Virus record (IMG/VR): IMGVR_UViG_3300005253_000562
Location: 1 to 47,987 of that record
Reading direction: 5' to 3' (one strand)
Length of the DNA stretch: 47,987 nucleotides
DNA from: a virus
The notes below the pieces were generated by a model. It made no database searches and was not told where the DNA came from. It was given only the letters and a program-made list of their open reading frames with translations. Position numbers and translations under genes: made by a program. This document shows positions 40,461-47,987 of the stretch, piece by piece. The stretch's first letter is position 1; each line of letters begins with the position of its first letter.

Positions 40461-40781
40461 ATGAAAACAGAAACTAAATATACAAAGGGAGAATGGTATA
40501 GCAAACAGAACACAATTTGGTCAAAGCAAGGAAATTATGCTCAAAAAGTTGCTGTTGCTTCATTAGCAACTTCTGGTAAAATTAAAGAAATAACTAAAAA
40601 TCCTGAAGAAGCGATAGCCAATGCCAAACGAATTGTTCAATGTGTTAATAACTTAGACGCTTTATTGAAAGCATTAAAAACCATAACATTATCAATGAAA
40701 GTTCATCCTGATTGTGAGCCAAATTCTGAATTTGCAGATATGGTATCAATTAGTGAACAGGCAATCAAAACAGCCGAATAA
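40461..40781 (+). CDS. Hypothetical phage protein
   Basis: A 106-residue protein. TKGEWYSKQNTIW and EEAIANAKRIVQCVNNLDAL fit a family I recall as common in phages of many hosts, often annotated only as hypothetical. It starts after the leader TTAACTAAAACCAAAAATC and ends just before the next ATG. Confidence 0.7.
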   Translation: MKTETKYTKGEWYSKQNTIWSKQGNYAQKVAVASLATSGKIKEITKNPEEAIANAKRIVQCVNNLDALLKALKTITLSMKVHPDCEPNSEFADMVSISEQAIKTAE

Positions 40782-41063
40782 ATGAATTTGACAAATAAAC
40801 AACGTAATATCTTTAAAAGAATATGGTTTATTTATGGCAATGGAGGAAGAAAGCATACACCGCTTAATCATAAATTAATTCAGGGTTTTCTTGAACATAA
40901 TGAAGATAGGATGGAAGATTATAGAAATGGATATGATAATTTATTAAAACGCTTTAATAAAAAAATCGCAAAAGAACATGGCGTAACACCTGAATGTTTT
41001 GAAGTTTGCGATTTAATATTAAGCAATAACATTGAACAAGCAATCAAAAAAGCTATTCAATAA
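40782..41063 (+). CDS. Hypothetical protein
   Basis: A 93-residue basic helical protein; no motif recognised. It starts directly after the previous stop. Confidence 0.6.
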   Translation: MNLTNKQRNIFKRIWFIYGNGGRKHTPLNHKLIQGFLEHNEDRMEDYRNGYDNLLKRFNKKIAKEHGVTPECFEVCDLILSNNIEQAIKKAIQ

Positions 41064-41077
41064 CCAAACCCAAAATA

Positions 41078-41428
41078 ATGAAAAAAGCAATTAAAAAAAT
41101 AAAATCAGCCCATCTTAATATTTTGTATAAAAGACTTCAACAGATGCAATTTATTATAAATAAAAAAGAAGAAGAATTTTGTAATGAATATACTATATTT
41201 CGTAAAGGACAATATGTTTGTGTTCGTTATAAAGATAATTCAATTAGAACAGCAATAGCCTTAATAACAGATGTTAATTATAAACATACTGGTTATAAAA
41301 GTGGATTTAATATTGAGGTTCAACCGTATAAAAAAGATTTTAATAGCAGAAAAATTAATCAATATTCATACTGGATAAATCGAGATGATAGTTATAAAGT
41401 AGAAGCAATCAAAAAAGCAACTGAATAA
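41078..41428 (+). CDS. Hypothetical protein
   Basis: A 116-residue, lysine-rich protein with a possible small beta-barrel centre (FRKGQYVCVRYKDNSIRTAI). Leader is A-rich and SD-less. Function unknown. Confidence 0.6.
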   Translation: MKKAIKKIKSAHLNILYKRLQQMQFIINKKEEEFCNEYTIFRKGQYVCVRYKDNSIRTAIALITDVNYKHTGYKSGFNIEVQPYKKDFNSRKINQYSYWINRDDSYKVEAIKKATE

Positions 41429-41441
41429 CAAACCCAAAACC

Positions 41442-41759
41442 ATGGCAACAAAATTAACGAAAAACGTAAAGCGTGAGACGCTTGGTGTTAAAACAAGAGG
41501 CAAGTATCGGGACAGAGCGATTATTGTAACATTGGAGCCGGGCGATATGCTTTCTTTTAGGATTAAAGGAACACAACAAGAGGCAACCGTATCACTTGCC
41601 CATTGTTATCAGTTAGCACAGATAGTTGAAGGTGAAATGCGGTATAAACAAAAGGTGAAAGAATACAAGGAAAAGAAGAAGCTGGGATACAAGCACTTGA
41701 GGCAACCAAAAAAAATAGACTTTCCTTTTAATAAAATATACATTAACGCATTAAAGTAA
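41442..41759 (+). CDS. Hypothetical phage protein
   Basis: A 105-residue basic protein. RDRAIIVTLEPGDMLSFRIK followed by SLAHCYQLAQIV looks like a beta-sheet DNA- or RNA-binding domain with a basic tail. I recall similar small proteins in Bacteroidota phages, without function. Confidence 0.62.
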   Translation: MATKLTKNVKRETLGVKTRGKYRDRAIIVTLEPGDMLSFRIKGTQQEATVSLAHCYQLAQIVEGEMRYKQKVKEYKEKKKLGYKHLRQPKKIDFPFNKIYINALK

Positions 41760-41779
41760 AAAAGTTAAAAATCAAAACA

Positions 41780-42025
41780 ATGAAAGCAGATCCTATAATA
41801 GGCGAATGTGATATTTGCGATAAGGAATTTACGGTTATAGATTCACTCGGTAGTCGTTTTAAAAACGATTGGATAACAGATGAGGGACTTTGTGATAAAT
41901 GTTTTTCTAATATCTGTTCAAATTGTTGTAGAGAAGCAGAGGATGGAGAGAGAATTTGTAATAATTGTCTTTCACTAACTCAAATTAAAAAATCAAAACA
42001 ATGCAAACAAAAAATGCTTACATAG
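41780..42025 (+). CDS. Multi-cysteine zinc-binding protein
   Basis: An 81-residue protein with four CxxC pairs (CDIC, CDKC, CSNC, CNNC), so it probably binds two zinc ions in a treble-clef or RING-like arrangement. It overlaps the next gene by 25 nt. Confidence 0.65.
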   Translation: MKADPIIGECDICDKEFTVIDSLGSRFKNDWITDEGLCDKCFSNICSNCCREAEDGERICNNCLSLTQIKKSKQCKQKMLT

Positions 42026-42228
42026 AATCAGTAAAAAATCTAAAGCATTCTCAAATAAAGAGTTTAGAGCAAAAAATAGAATGGTTGGATGAGACCTGTA
42101 AAGATATAAAAGCTTGCAAAAATCCCGAGTTTATTATTCAACAAATAAGAATTACGCAAAAATCCCTAATGAGTCTTATTGATACTTTAAAAGAGGAAAC
42201 GACAGTCATTGTAAATGCTTATACTTAA
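42001..42228 (+). CDS. Coiled-coil small protein
   Basis: A 75-residue helical protein with heptad-like leucine and isoleucine spacing (KSLEQKIEWLDETCKDI). Function unknown. Confidence 0.58.
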   Translation: MQTKNAYIESVKNLKHSQIKSLEQKIEWLDETCKDIKACKNPEFIIQQIRITQKSLMSLIDTLKEETTVIVNAYT

Positions 42229-42243
42229 CTAAAATCTAAAATC

Positions 42244-42534
42244 ATGAATACACAAATGCAACAAACCTCATTGGATGCCTATGAAGGCATCAAACCTGAA
42301 TTGCCCGGCAGGAAGGAGCGGGTTTTGAATGCTTTAGGTAGTATAGGACCAATGAGCAACGCACAGCTATCCGTAGAATTGGATATACCCATAAACCAGG
42401 TTACCGGCAGGACAAGGGAGCTGGTAAGGGCAGGGCGTGTTTATGCTTATGATAAAGTCCTGGACTTAATCTCTAATTATCCGGTAATCAGGTGGGCAGT
42501 AGTCCCGGCAAACGGACAATTAAAAATATTATGA
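42244..42534 (+). CDS. Winged-helix DNA-binding protein
   Basis: A 96-residue protein. GRKERVLNALGSIGPMSNAQ, LSVELDIPINQVTGRTRELV and a wing (AGRVYAYD) form a clear winged helix. This sequence type is widespread in phages and prophages. It could be an early transcription regulator. Confidence 0.75.
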   Translation: MNTQMQQTSLDAYEGIKPELPGRKERVLNALGSIGPMSNAQLSVELDIPINQVTGRTRELVRAGRVYAYDKVLDLISNYPVIRWAVVPANGQLKIL

Positions 42535-42965
42535 GCACAATTAATCCAATAATAGAATCCCCAAAGCATCCCAAGGCACATCCATTGGAGGTTCCACAAT
42601 ATGTCCTTGATTCACGTCAGGACACACCTCAAAAGTCTGTAATCCCATCAGATGAACAGATTAACAAAGCAAAAGCACCAAAAAGGGCAAAATGTACAAA
42701 TAAAGCCATCAGAAGCTCAAAGATAACTCCTGAGCAATTTAACTCTTTTATTGACCAAAGCTATGGAAATCCAAGTGGCGTTCAAAATCCAGGTATTAAA
42801 CCTCAATATTGGAGGCAATTACGATCAGTTGCCGAAAGAACCATGAAGAAATTGAGATACATACTAAAGTATGTCCCTAAAGAGGAGCAAATTGTACTGA
42901 ATGAACTGATTGAGCTAAAGAAAAAAGAGCTTGAAGTGATTTTTAATTACATTAAACGCAGATAA
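42531..42965 (+). CDS. Hypothetical protein
   Basis: A 144-residue protein from the ATG at 42531, overlapping the previous stop (ATGA). Its first half is proline- and lysine-rich and probably disordered. The second half is helical (ERTMKKLRYILKYVPKEEQI). Function unknown. Confidence 0.6.
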   Translation: MSTINPIIESPKHPKAHPLEVPQYVLDSRQDTPQKSVIPSDEQINKAKAPKRAKCTNKAIRSSKITPEQFNSFIDQSYGNPSGVQNPGIKPQYWRQLRSVAERTMKKLRYILKYVPKEEQIVLNELIELKKKELEVIFNYIKRR

Positions 42966-42966
42966 A

Positions 42967-43365
42967 ATGACACCCAAAAGAATACAACGTAAAAGAACTA
43001 AGGGCTGGAAGATGCCAACTAACACAATTAGCGTAACAAGACCAGGGAAGTGGGGTAATCCCTTTAAGGTTGGGGGTACTATTCTTTATGATAATATCAT
43101 AGAAGAAATAAATACCTCACAACTTGCGGTTGATTATTTTGAGAACGGGATTAAATTTTATGGATCTCCTGTTACTAAAGAACAAATAAAAAAAGAGTTA
43201 AAGGGAAAAAACCTTGCTTGTTGGTGTAAAATTGTAGATAAAAATGATAATTATATGCCTTGTCATGCAGATATTTTATTATCTTTGGCTAATAATTTAA
43301 CATTAAAACAAGTTAAAAATGAAAATATACGTCAAGAAAAATTATTACAAAAAGGGGGAATATAA
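42967..43365 (+). CDS. DUF4326 protein with read-through tail
   Basis: A 132-residue protein. NTISVTRPGKWGNPFKVGG, QIKKELKGKNLACWCK and MPCHADILLSLAN are the DUF4326 signature, whose last block is the normal protein end. Here the frame continues 22 residues beyond ANN into an endonuclease gene. A second CHADILLKIANN end lies about 570 bp later at the end of that endonuclease gene. The domain is complete, so it may still work. Confidence 0.85.
   Translation: MTPKRIQRKRTKGWKMPTNTISVTRPGKWGNPFKVGGTILYDNIIEEINTSQLAVDYFENGIKFYGSPVTKEQIKKELKGKNLACWCKIVDKNDNYMPCHADILLSLANNLTLKQVKNENIRQEKLLQKGGI
43261..43297 (+). repeat. 37-bp imperfect direct repeat around the endonuclease VII gene (second copy 43829-43865)
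   Basis: TGTCATGCAGATATTTTA is identical in both copies (18 bp) and GCTAATAATT ends both. Between them are nine bases, of which four match. Both copies encode the CHADILL..ANN end of a DUF4326 protein. The arrangement fits insertion of the endonuclease gene together with a donor 3' end. Confidence 0.88.
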
Positions 43366-43867
43366 AAGTTATACTCATAAGTGTTGTTCAAAATGTAAAA
43401 AGACTAAACCTATAAATCAATTTACCAAGACAGTAAGCACAACACGCTTGGGGTGGTCATATAGGTCTTGGTGTATAGAATGTAATAAAGAATTCTGTAA
43501 ATATTATGGAAAAAATAATAAAGAAAAACGAAATGAAAGGGGAAGAAAATGGCGAAAAAATAATCCAGAATTAGCTAAATATTATGATAAAAAGGGACGA
43601 TATAAAAAGTTATATGGCTTAACATTAGAACAGGTTGCGAAATTAAAAAATATAAATGATAATGCTTGTTGGATTTGTAATAAGAAGGGAAGATTATTTA
43701 TAGATCATTGCCATAAAACAGGAAAAATTAGAGGAATATTATGTCCAATTTGTAATACCTATTTAGGGAGAATAAAAGATGATATTAATATTATAGAAAA
43801 ATTAAAAAAATATTTATTAAACAACTCGTGTCATGCAGATATTTTACTAAAAATAGCTAATAATTGA
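43319..43867 (+). CDS. Endonuclease VII-like (mobile) nuclease
   Basis: A 182-residue nuclease of the recombination endonuclease VII/His-Me fold group. C117 and C120, the IDHCHKTGKIRG active-site block with D129-H-C-H132, and CPIC (C142, C145) form zinc and catalytic sites. An extra N-terminal zinc ribbon has C23, C26, C52 and C55. Its last 12 residues (CHADILLKIANN) are not nuclease sequence but the end of the neighbouring DUF4326 gene, so the gene is a fusion created by insertion. It could be a homing-type nuclease rather than a T4 gp49 equivalent. Confidence 0.88.
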   Translation: MKIYVKKNYYKKGEYKSYTHKCCSKCKKTKPINQFTKTVSTTRLGWSYRSWCIECNKEFCKYYGKNNKEKRNERGRKWRKNNPELAKYYDKKGRYKKLYGLTLEQVAKLKNINDNACWICNKKGRLFIDHCHKTGKIRGILCPICNTYLGRIKDDINIIEKLKKYLLNNSCHADILLKIANN

Positions 43868-43927
43868 TTGGAATACCTAGCAAATAGTGTTATATTTGAT
43901 AAGGATAGAAAGGCAAAAAAGCATATT

Positions 43928-44083
43928 ATGAAAAAGTTACTTTGTGGATTAGGAATACATGATTTGACTAAAGTGATTTCACAATGGAAAATAAATGATA
44001 CTACATCTGGTGATCACTTAGTTTGTCTTTATTATAAAGAATGTAAGCGATGTGAAAAGAAAAAATATCAACAATATAAATGA
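43928..44083 (+). CDS. Small cysteine-containing protein
   Basis: A 51-residue protein from the ATG at 43928; the preceding 60 bp are open but have no plausible start codon except TTG. MKKLLCGLGIHDLTK and CKRCEKKK recall small phage proteins of the DUF1660 kind. It overlaps the next gene by an ATGA junction. Confidence 0.55.
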   Translation: MKKLLCGLGIHDLTKVISQWKINDTTSGDHLVCLYYKECKRCEKKKYQQYK

Positions 44084-44466
44084 AACTAACATCCAAAGAG
44101 ATCTGTCCGATAACTGTCCGGGATAGGTTGGTAAAAAACTTAGCTGGTCAAGATGTAGCCGTATGCGACATAGTCAAAGCGCTGGAGTGGGCAGAGGCGA
44201 AATGCTTGGAATTGAATGAAAGAAATATTGAATTAAGAAAGGAAGATGATAGGTGGAACCAATATGCTACTCATGCAAAAAATTTAATTAATGCCCTAAA
44301 AGAAGATATAAGGGGGTATAAAAAACTTTGTGTAATGGCTGATGTTCCTAATTTACTTATTGATAATCCAACTACTATTTTTGGCGAAAAATTGACTGAA
44401 GATGATTTAAAATGGGCTAAGAAAAAAGTTGAAGAATATAAAAAAATAACCAATGAGCAAAGCTAA
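44080..44466 (+). CDS. Hypothetical protein
   Basis: A 128-residue helical, charged protein (coiled coil around LELNERNIELRKEDDRW). It overlaps its neighbours on both sides. Function unknown. Confidence 0.6.
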   Translation: MKLTSKEICPITVRDRLVKNLAGQDVAVCDIVKALEWAEAKCLELNERNIELRKEDDRWNQYATHAKNLINALKEDIRGYKKLCVMADVPNLLIDNPTTIFGEKLTEDDLKWAKKKVEEYKKITNEQS

Positions 44467-44851
44467 ACCAACAATGGAAGAACAACTAATTAGTTTCGAG
44501 ACAGCCAGGCTTGCTAAAGAGAAGGGGTTTAATTGGGCTACTTTATATGCCTATGATGGTTCTTTTTCTCCAATGGTTTGTAGCCACTCCAAAACAGTAT
44601 TTAAACTATTAGATTATAATTCTCCATCAGGAGGTAATTATCATTCAGCCCCTACCCAATCCCTGTTACAAAAATGGCTACGGGAAAAAAGGAAAATTTA
44701 TATTTCAATTAAATTAGAAATAGCATATATACCGAGAGGTTGGTATTGTTATATTGATGCAGATAGTTATCGTTTATGGGGGAGCCAGGTTTATAAAACT
44801 TACGAAAAAGCATTAGGAGTGGGGCTTATTAAAGCATTAAAACTGATATGA
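44453..44851 (+). CDS. Hypothetical phage protein (APTQSLLQKWLR type)
   Basis: A 132-residue protein with SFETARLAKEKGF and APTQSLLQKWLREK, blocks that I recall in many Bacteroidetes phage and prophage proteins of unknown function. ATGA overlap at the end. Confidence 0.7.
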   Translation: MSKAKPTMEEQLISFETARLAKEKGFNWATLYAYDGSFSPMVCSHSKTVFKLLDYNSPSGGNYHSAPTQSLLQKWLREKRKIYISIKLEIAYIPRGWYCYIDADSYRLWGSQVYKTYEKALGVGLIKALKLI

Positions 44852-45081
44852 CCAAAACAACAAAACCAATGAAAGCAAAAGAAATAGAAAACGCCATTTT
44901 TTGGGGTGGAATTAATGTTGAAGGCGGTAATTATACGAATAAAGAAAAGATTGAATTAATAAAAGAATATGCCAGACAGAAATGTAAGGAGCAAAGAGAG
45001 ATATGCCAAGAAATATTTGATAATGAGGATTATCTAACAGGAAATGTTTATTTAAATGCACCGAAACCTAAATTTGATTAA
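44848..45081 (+). CDS. Hypothetical protein
   Basis: A 77-residue protein with MKAKEIENAIFWGGI and a charged helix. No known function. Confidence 0.58.
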   Translation: MTKTTKPMKAKEIENAIFWGGINVEGGNYTNKEKIELIKEYARQKCKEQREICQEIFDNEDYLTGNVYLNAPKPKFD

Positions 45082-45094
45082 TCACTAAATAGTT

Positions 45095-45325
45095 ATGCCA
45101 GATAAACCAACAGACAAGAAGCTGACATTTGTGGAATGGATCGCAGAAAGACAAAATATTAATATAGAGCGTGCTAAAAATCTTATTGAATTATATACAG
45201 ATGATATTACTATACTTGGCGGAATACATGATGGAGATTGTATTGGTGAACATGCTATATGTTTTTTATGTGAATTAGAAAAGTGGCTCACTGAATATCA
45301 TAAATATTTCAAACAAAATAAGTGA
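45095..45325 (+). CDS. Hypothetical protein
   Basis: A 76-residue acidic helical protein. The N-terminus (TFVEWIAERQNINIERAKNL) has no assignable function. Its TGA overlaps the next ATG. Confidence 0.58.
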   Translation: MPDKPTDKKLTFVEWIAERQNINIERAKNLIELYTDDITILGGIHDGDCIGEHAICFLCELEKWLTEYHKYFKQNK

Positions 45326-45540
45326 TGGGAATAAAAGTAGAGCATTTTAGGAATACAGGATATGTAGCACAATGTATGGATTGTAATTGGGATACTACAA
45401 TAGATGATAAAGATACCCCCTTGGAAAAAGATGTTAGGAATGCAATCAGAAGGCATATAAGACAAACGGGTCATTCAGTTAATCTTGAAGCAGTATCCGC
45501 TACACACTATAGTAAAACAGGCAAAATGCCACAAAAATAA
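45325..45540 (+). CDS. Small CxxC / HxxxH zinc-type protein
   Basis: A 71-residue protein. CMDC and later HIRQTGH suggest a C2H2-type zinc site. The ATG at 45325 is preferred to a GTG one codon earlier. Confidence 0.6.
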   Translation: MGIKVEHFRNTGYVAQCMDCNWDTTIDDKDTPLEKDVRNAIRRHIRQTGHSVNLEAVSATHYSKTGKMPQK

Positions 45541-45543
45541 GTG

Positions 45544-45882
45544 ATGAAAGCAGTAACCATCAAACAGAAAATTCATATTAATCCTTTGTCAGTAAATAAA
45601 GCCTGGCAAGGTAAAAGATTTAAGACAAAAGCATACAAACAATATGAGAGAGATGTTTTACTTCAATTAAAATGGAGCGTTCAACCATTGCCACCATATA
45701 GGATTGACATTGAATTTGGATTTACGAGTGTATTGTCAGACATAGACAATCCGGTCAAGTGCTTTGTGGACATTCTACAAAAGAAATATGGCATAAATGA
45801 CAAGGATGTCTATGAGATGAACCTGAAAAAGACCATTGTCAAAGATGGTTATATTAAATTTGGTATTTACCACTTAAAATGA
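45544..45882 (+). CDS. RusA-family Holliday junction resolvase
   Basis: A 112-residue endonuclease that resolves four-way DNA junctions. NPLSVNKAWQGKRFKT at the N-terminus and SDIDNPVKCFVDIL with D66, D68 and D76 form the RusA catalytic acidic cluster, followed by GINDKDVYE. It probably clears recombination or replication intermediates before packaging. Confidence 0.9.
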   Translation: MKAVTIKQKIHINPLSVNKAWQGKRFKTKAYKQYERDVLLQLKWSVQPLPPYRIDIEFGFTSVLSDIDNPVKCFVDILQKKYGINDKDVYEMNLKKTIVKDGYIKFGIYHLK

Positions 45883-46229
45883 ATAATAAGTTAATAATAG
45901 CAATTGATTTTGATGGAACAATCGTTGATCATAGATATCCAGATATAGGAGAACCAAAACCTAACGTGGTTAATGTCTTAAAAAGATTGCTTAATGAAGG
46001 TCATACATTAATTATCTGGACATGCAGAGGCGGGTCCGAGCTTATAGCCGTATATGAATGGTTAAAATTAAGGAAGTTGCAAGATATTCTGGTCAATGTA
46101 AATGTGCCATACGAACAAATTAATTTCCAACCATCCCCAAAAATCTATGCAGATATGTATATAGATGACAGAAATCTTGGGGGTATGCCGGAAGATTGGG
46201 AAGAAATATATAAATTAATAAATCAATGA
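45879..46229 (+). CDS. HAD-family phosphatase, BT0820-like
   Basis: A 116-residue hydrolase. AIDFDGTIVD (nucleophile D10, acid D12), IIWTCRGG (motif II) and YADMYIDDRN (motif IV acids) give a complete small HAD core. ATGA junctions on both sides. It may act on nucleotides or sugar phosphates. Confidence 0.88.
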   Translation: MNNKLIIAIDFDGTIVDHRYPDIGEPKPNVVNVLKRLLNEGHTLIIWTCRGGSELIAVYEWLKLRKLQDILVNVNVPYEQINFQPSPKIYADMYIDDRNLGGMPEDWEEIYKLINQ

Positions 46230-47734
46230 AAGCCGGCATATATAATATGGATTGCATGGAAGCTATGGGTCAAATGTCCGACAATAGCATTGATTCAATA
46301 GTAACAGACCCACCTTATGGATTGGAATTTATGGGTAAAGAATGGGATGCCCCTTGGAAAGGTAAGGCAGGAAAATCATTTAATGAAAGTTGTGCAGGTA
46401 AATTGGGTGGGTTTAAAAAACTGCCAAACTATACACGTGGAAATAATGTTAAATGTTTAAATTGTGATAAATGGAGATTTAGTTCTAATCCTTGTAATTG
46501 TGATAATCCAAAATTTCCTAATACCAGACATTTAGCAATGATTGAATATCAAAAATGGTTTAGTCCGATTTGCAAAGAAATGTTAAGGGTGTTAAAACCG
46601 GGTGGGATATTATTATGTTTTGGTGGAACGAGAACAACACATAGGATAACCTGTGCAATAGAAGACGCAGGATTTGAAATAAGGGATATGATTGCGTGGG
46701 TATATGGATCAGGATTTCCGAAAAGTCATAATATTAGCAAATCTATTGATAAGATGAAAGGAAAAACCCCAATTCCTGTAATGGTAAAAGAAATAACAGA
46801 TGCAGATTTATTTAATAAGCGTTCAGAAAAGAAGATGGTTATGAAAAAAACATCAGGAATAGGAAGTGGAAAAACTTTTGCTTTTACAGATGGAAATAAT
46901 AAAGCTGATAAAGAAATAGATATTACCACCCCCGCTACCCCCGAAGCCGAACAGTGGGATGGATGGGGAACTTCTTTAAAACCTGCCTTAGAACCGATAA
47001 CAGTAGCCAGAAAGCCACTATCGGAAAAAACGATAGCAGCTAATGTTTTGAAGTGGGGGACAGGTGGAATAAATATTGATGGATGTAGAATTGAGGGCAA
47101 AGCAAAGAAATGGTCAAAACCAAAAGGAGGTATTTGGAATCCATCAGAAGATAATGGAGCAAAATTAGAGGAAAATTCGCAAGGTCGTTTCCCTGCAAAC
47201 TTTATACACGATGGTAGTCAAATGGTATTGGATTTGTTCCCTGATACAAAGAGTGGATATAATTTAAAACACTATGGGAACAAAAGAGATGGTAAGGCAG
47301 AAAGTGTAATGAAAAACTTTGAGATGCGAGATGGTGGTTTTGGTGATAGTGGTTCGGCAGCCCGATTTTTTTATTGTGCTAAAGCATCAAAAGCAGATAG
47401 GAATGAGGGGCTGGATGGACTTGAAGAAAAACAATATAGCCATGATGGTAGAAATAAAGAAATTAAGAATGCCTTTCAGAGAAATAAAAGCATTGCAAAG
47501 AACAATCATCCAACAGTAAAACCTACTAAGCTAATGCAATACCTTGTTAGATTAGTTACCCCACCAAATGGAACAGTATTAGACCCATTCATGGGCTCTG
47601 GTAGCACAGGCAAGGCATGTAAATTAGAGGGCTTTAATTTCGTTGGTATAGAATTAGATAGTGAATATTTTAAAATAGCCAAACAAAGGCTCAATATTGT
47701 CAAAAGACAGATGGGAAAAATTGACTGGGAATAA
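46226..47734 (+). CDS. DNA N4/N6 methyltransferase
   Basis: A 502-residue site-specific DNA methyltransferase. DPPYGLEFMGKEWDAPWKG (catalytic motif at 28-46), RVLKPGGILLCFGGTRTTHR, GSGFPKSHN and the late HPTVKPTKLMQYLVRL with LDPFMGSGSTGKA (452-464) are typical of beta-class enzymes. Long enough for its own recognition domain in the middle. Probably shields the genome from restriction. Confidence 0.93.
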   Translation: MKAGIYNMDCMEAMGQMSDNSIDSIVTDPPYGLEFMGKEWDAPWKGKAGKSFNESCAGKLGGFKKLPNYTRGNNVKCLNCDKWRFSSNPCNCDNPKFPNTRHLAMIEYQKWFSPICKEMLRVLKPGGILLCFGGTRTTHRITCAIEDAGFEIRDMIAWVYGSGFPKSHNISKSIDKMKGKTPIPVMVKEITDADLFNKRSEKKMVMKKTSGIGSGKTFAFTDGNNKADKEIDITTPATPEAEQWDGWGTSLKPALEPITVARKPLSEKTIAANVLKWGTGGINIDGCRIEGKAKKWSKPKGGIWNPSEDNGAKLEENSQGRFPANFIHDGSQMVLDLFPDTKSGYNLKHYGNKRDGKAESVMKNFEMRDGGFGDSGSAARFFYCAKASKADRNEGLDGLEEKQYSHDGRNKEIKNAFQRNKSIAKNNHPTVKPTKLMQYLVRLVTPPNGTVLDPFMGSGSTGKACKLEGFNFVGIELDSEYFKIAKQRLNIVKRQMGKIDWE

Positions 47735-47766
47735 ATCAATTAAAATTAACCCTTAAACTTAAAACC

Positions 47767-47952
47767 ATGAGAATATTGAAGTACATTCAACTACTAATAA
47801 TAGTTTTAATTATAGTTGGAGAAATAAAATGTATTTACAAAGCAGTAAATTGTAATTGGGATCCAATCGGTAAGGCAGAGGTTATTTATACAGTAGCAGC
47901 TTTTACCGGGCTGGGATCAATTGTTGGATGGTTTGACATTGAAGATAAATAA
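47767..47952 (+). CDS. Small two-segment membrane protein
   Basis: A 61-residue protein with two hydrophobic stretches (about 7-20 and 40-54) and one cysteine pair (CIYKAVNC). It is the last gene before the window end; 47953-47987 holds only a TA repeat and a partial -7-like TTTG. Confidence 0.58.
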   Translation: MRILKYIQLLIIVLIIVGEIKCIYKAVNCNWDPIGKAEVIYTVAAFTGLGSIVGWFDIEDK

Positions 47953-47987
47953 TATATATATATTAAAAGTTTGCAGGTACTGTGAAG

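Overview
This 48 kb window is most of, or all of, a tailed-phage genome with a contractile Mu-like tail. It is AT-rich, tightly packed and almost entirely coded on the + strand. The host is very likely a member of Bacteroidota. Several promoters match the TTTG / TAnnTTTG pattern of that phylum, most starts lack a Shine-Dalgarno and follow an A-rich leader, and many small families (DUF3310, YopX-like, DUF4326, BT0820-like HAD, DUF5675) are typical of phages from that group. Bases 1-33 are an Illumina Nextera adapter, so the left edge is an assembly artefact. No integrase, Mu-type transposase or clear lysogeny repressor was recognised.

Layout. 45-2785: terminase small and large subunits. 2808-10484: a translationally coupled cassette for glycan work (several glycosyltransferases, a PIG-L deacetylase, an LpxD-like acyltransferase, a small-molecule methyltransferase), with small accessory genes and an HNH/AP2 endonuclease. 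10496-11493: small genes. 11609-25622: tail module (sheath, tube, assembly chaperone with a -1 frameshift, tape measure, gp46/gp47/gp48-like baseplate proteins, two proteins carrying seven-repeat propeller-like arrays, gpN/gpP/gp45-like proteins), interrupted by a NUMOD4-HNH gene and a TnpB element. 25714-32587: head and neck module (portal, protease with scaffold, decoration protein, major capsid protein, connectors, tail-terminator/lectin fusion). 32590-34570: lysis region. 34805-35510: small membrane protein, an odd tRNA, about 375 bp of structured non-coding DNA, and a strong promoter. 35511-39864: replication and DNA methylation. 39924-47952: many small early-type genes with RusA, endonuclease VII, a HAD phosphatase and a third DNA methyltransferase.

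The genes suggest a phage that packages DNA with a GpA-type terminase, injects through a contractile tail, modifies its DNA with up to three methyltransferases, and alters a glycan by deacetylation, re-acylation and glycosylation. A near-identical 57 bp element lies before both the tail operon and the head operon. At the head copy a ribbon-helix-helix-like gene diverges from it on the - strand, which suggests one switch for late expression.

The most unusual observations are: the repeated late-operon element with its putative regulator; an alternative-frame ORF overprinted on the cytosine methyltransferase, where both frames look like methylase proteins; a TnpB whose predicted guide would match the empty gpN-gpP junction of sibling phages; paired seven-blade repeat arrays in adjacent tail proteins; an endonuclease VII gene that carries a copy of the 3' end of the gene it interrupts; a GCU-anticodon tRNA lacking the long serine variable arm; and a DNA methyltransferase split by one amber codon.
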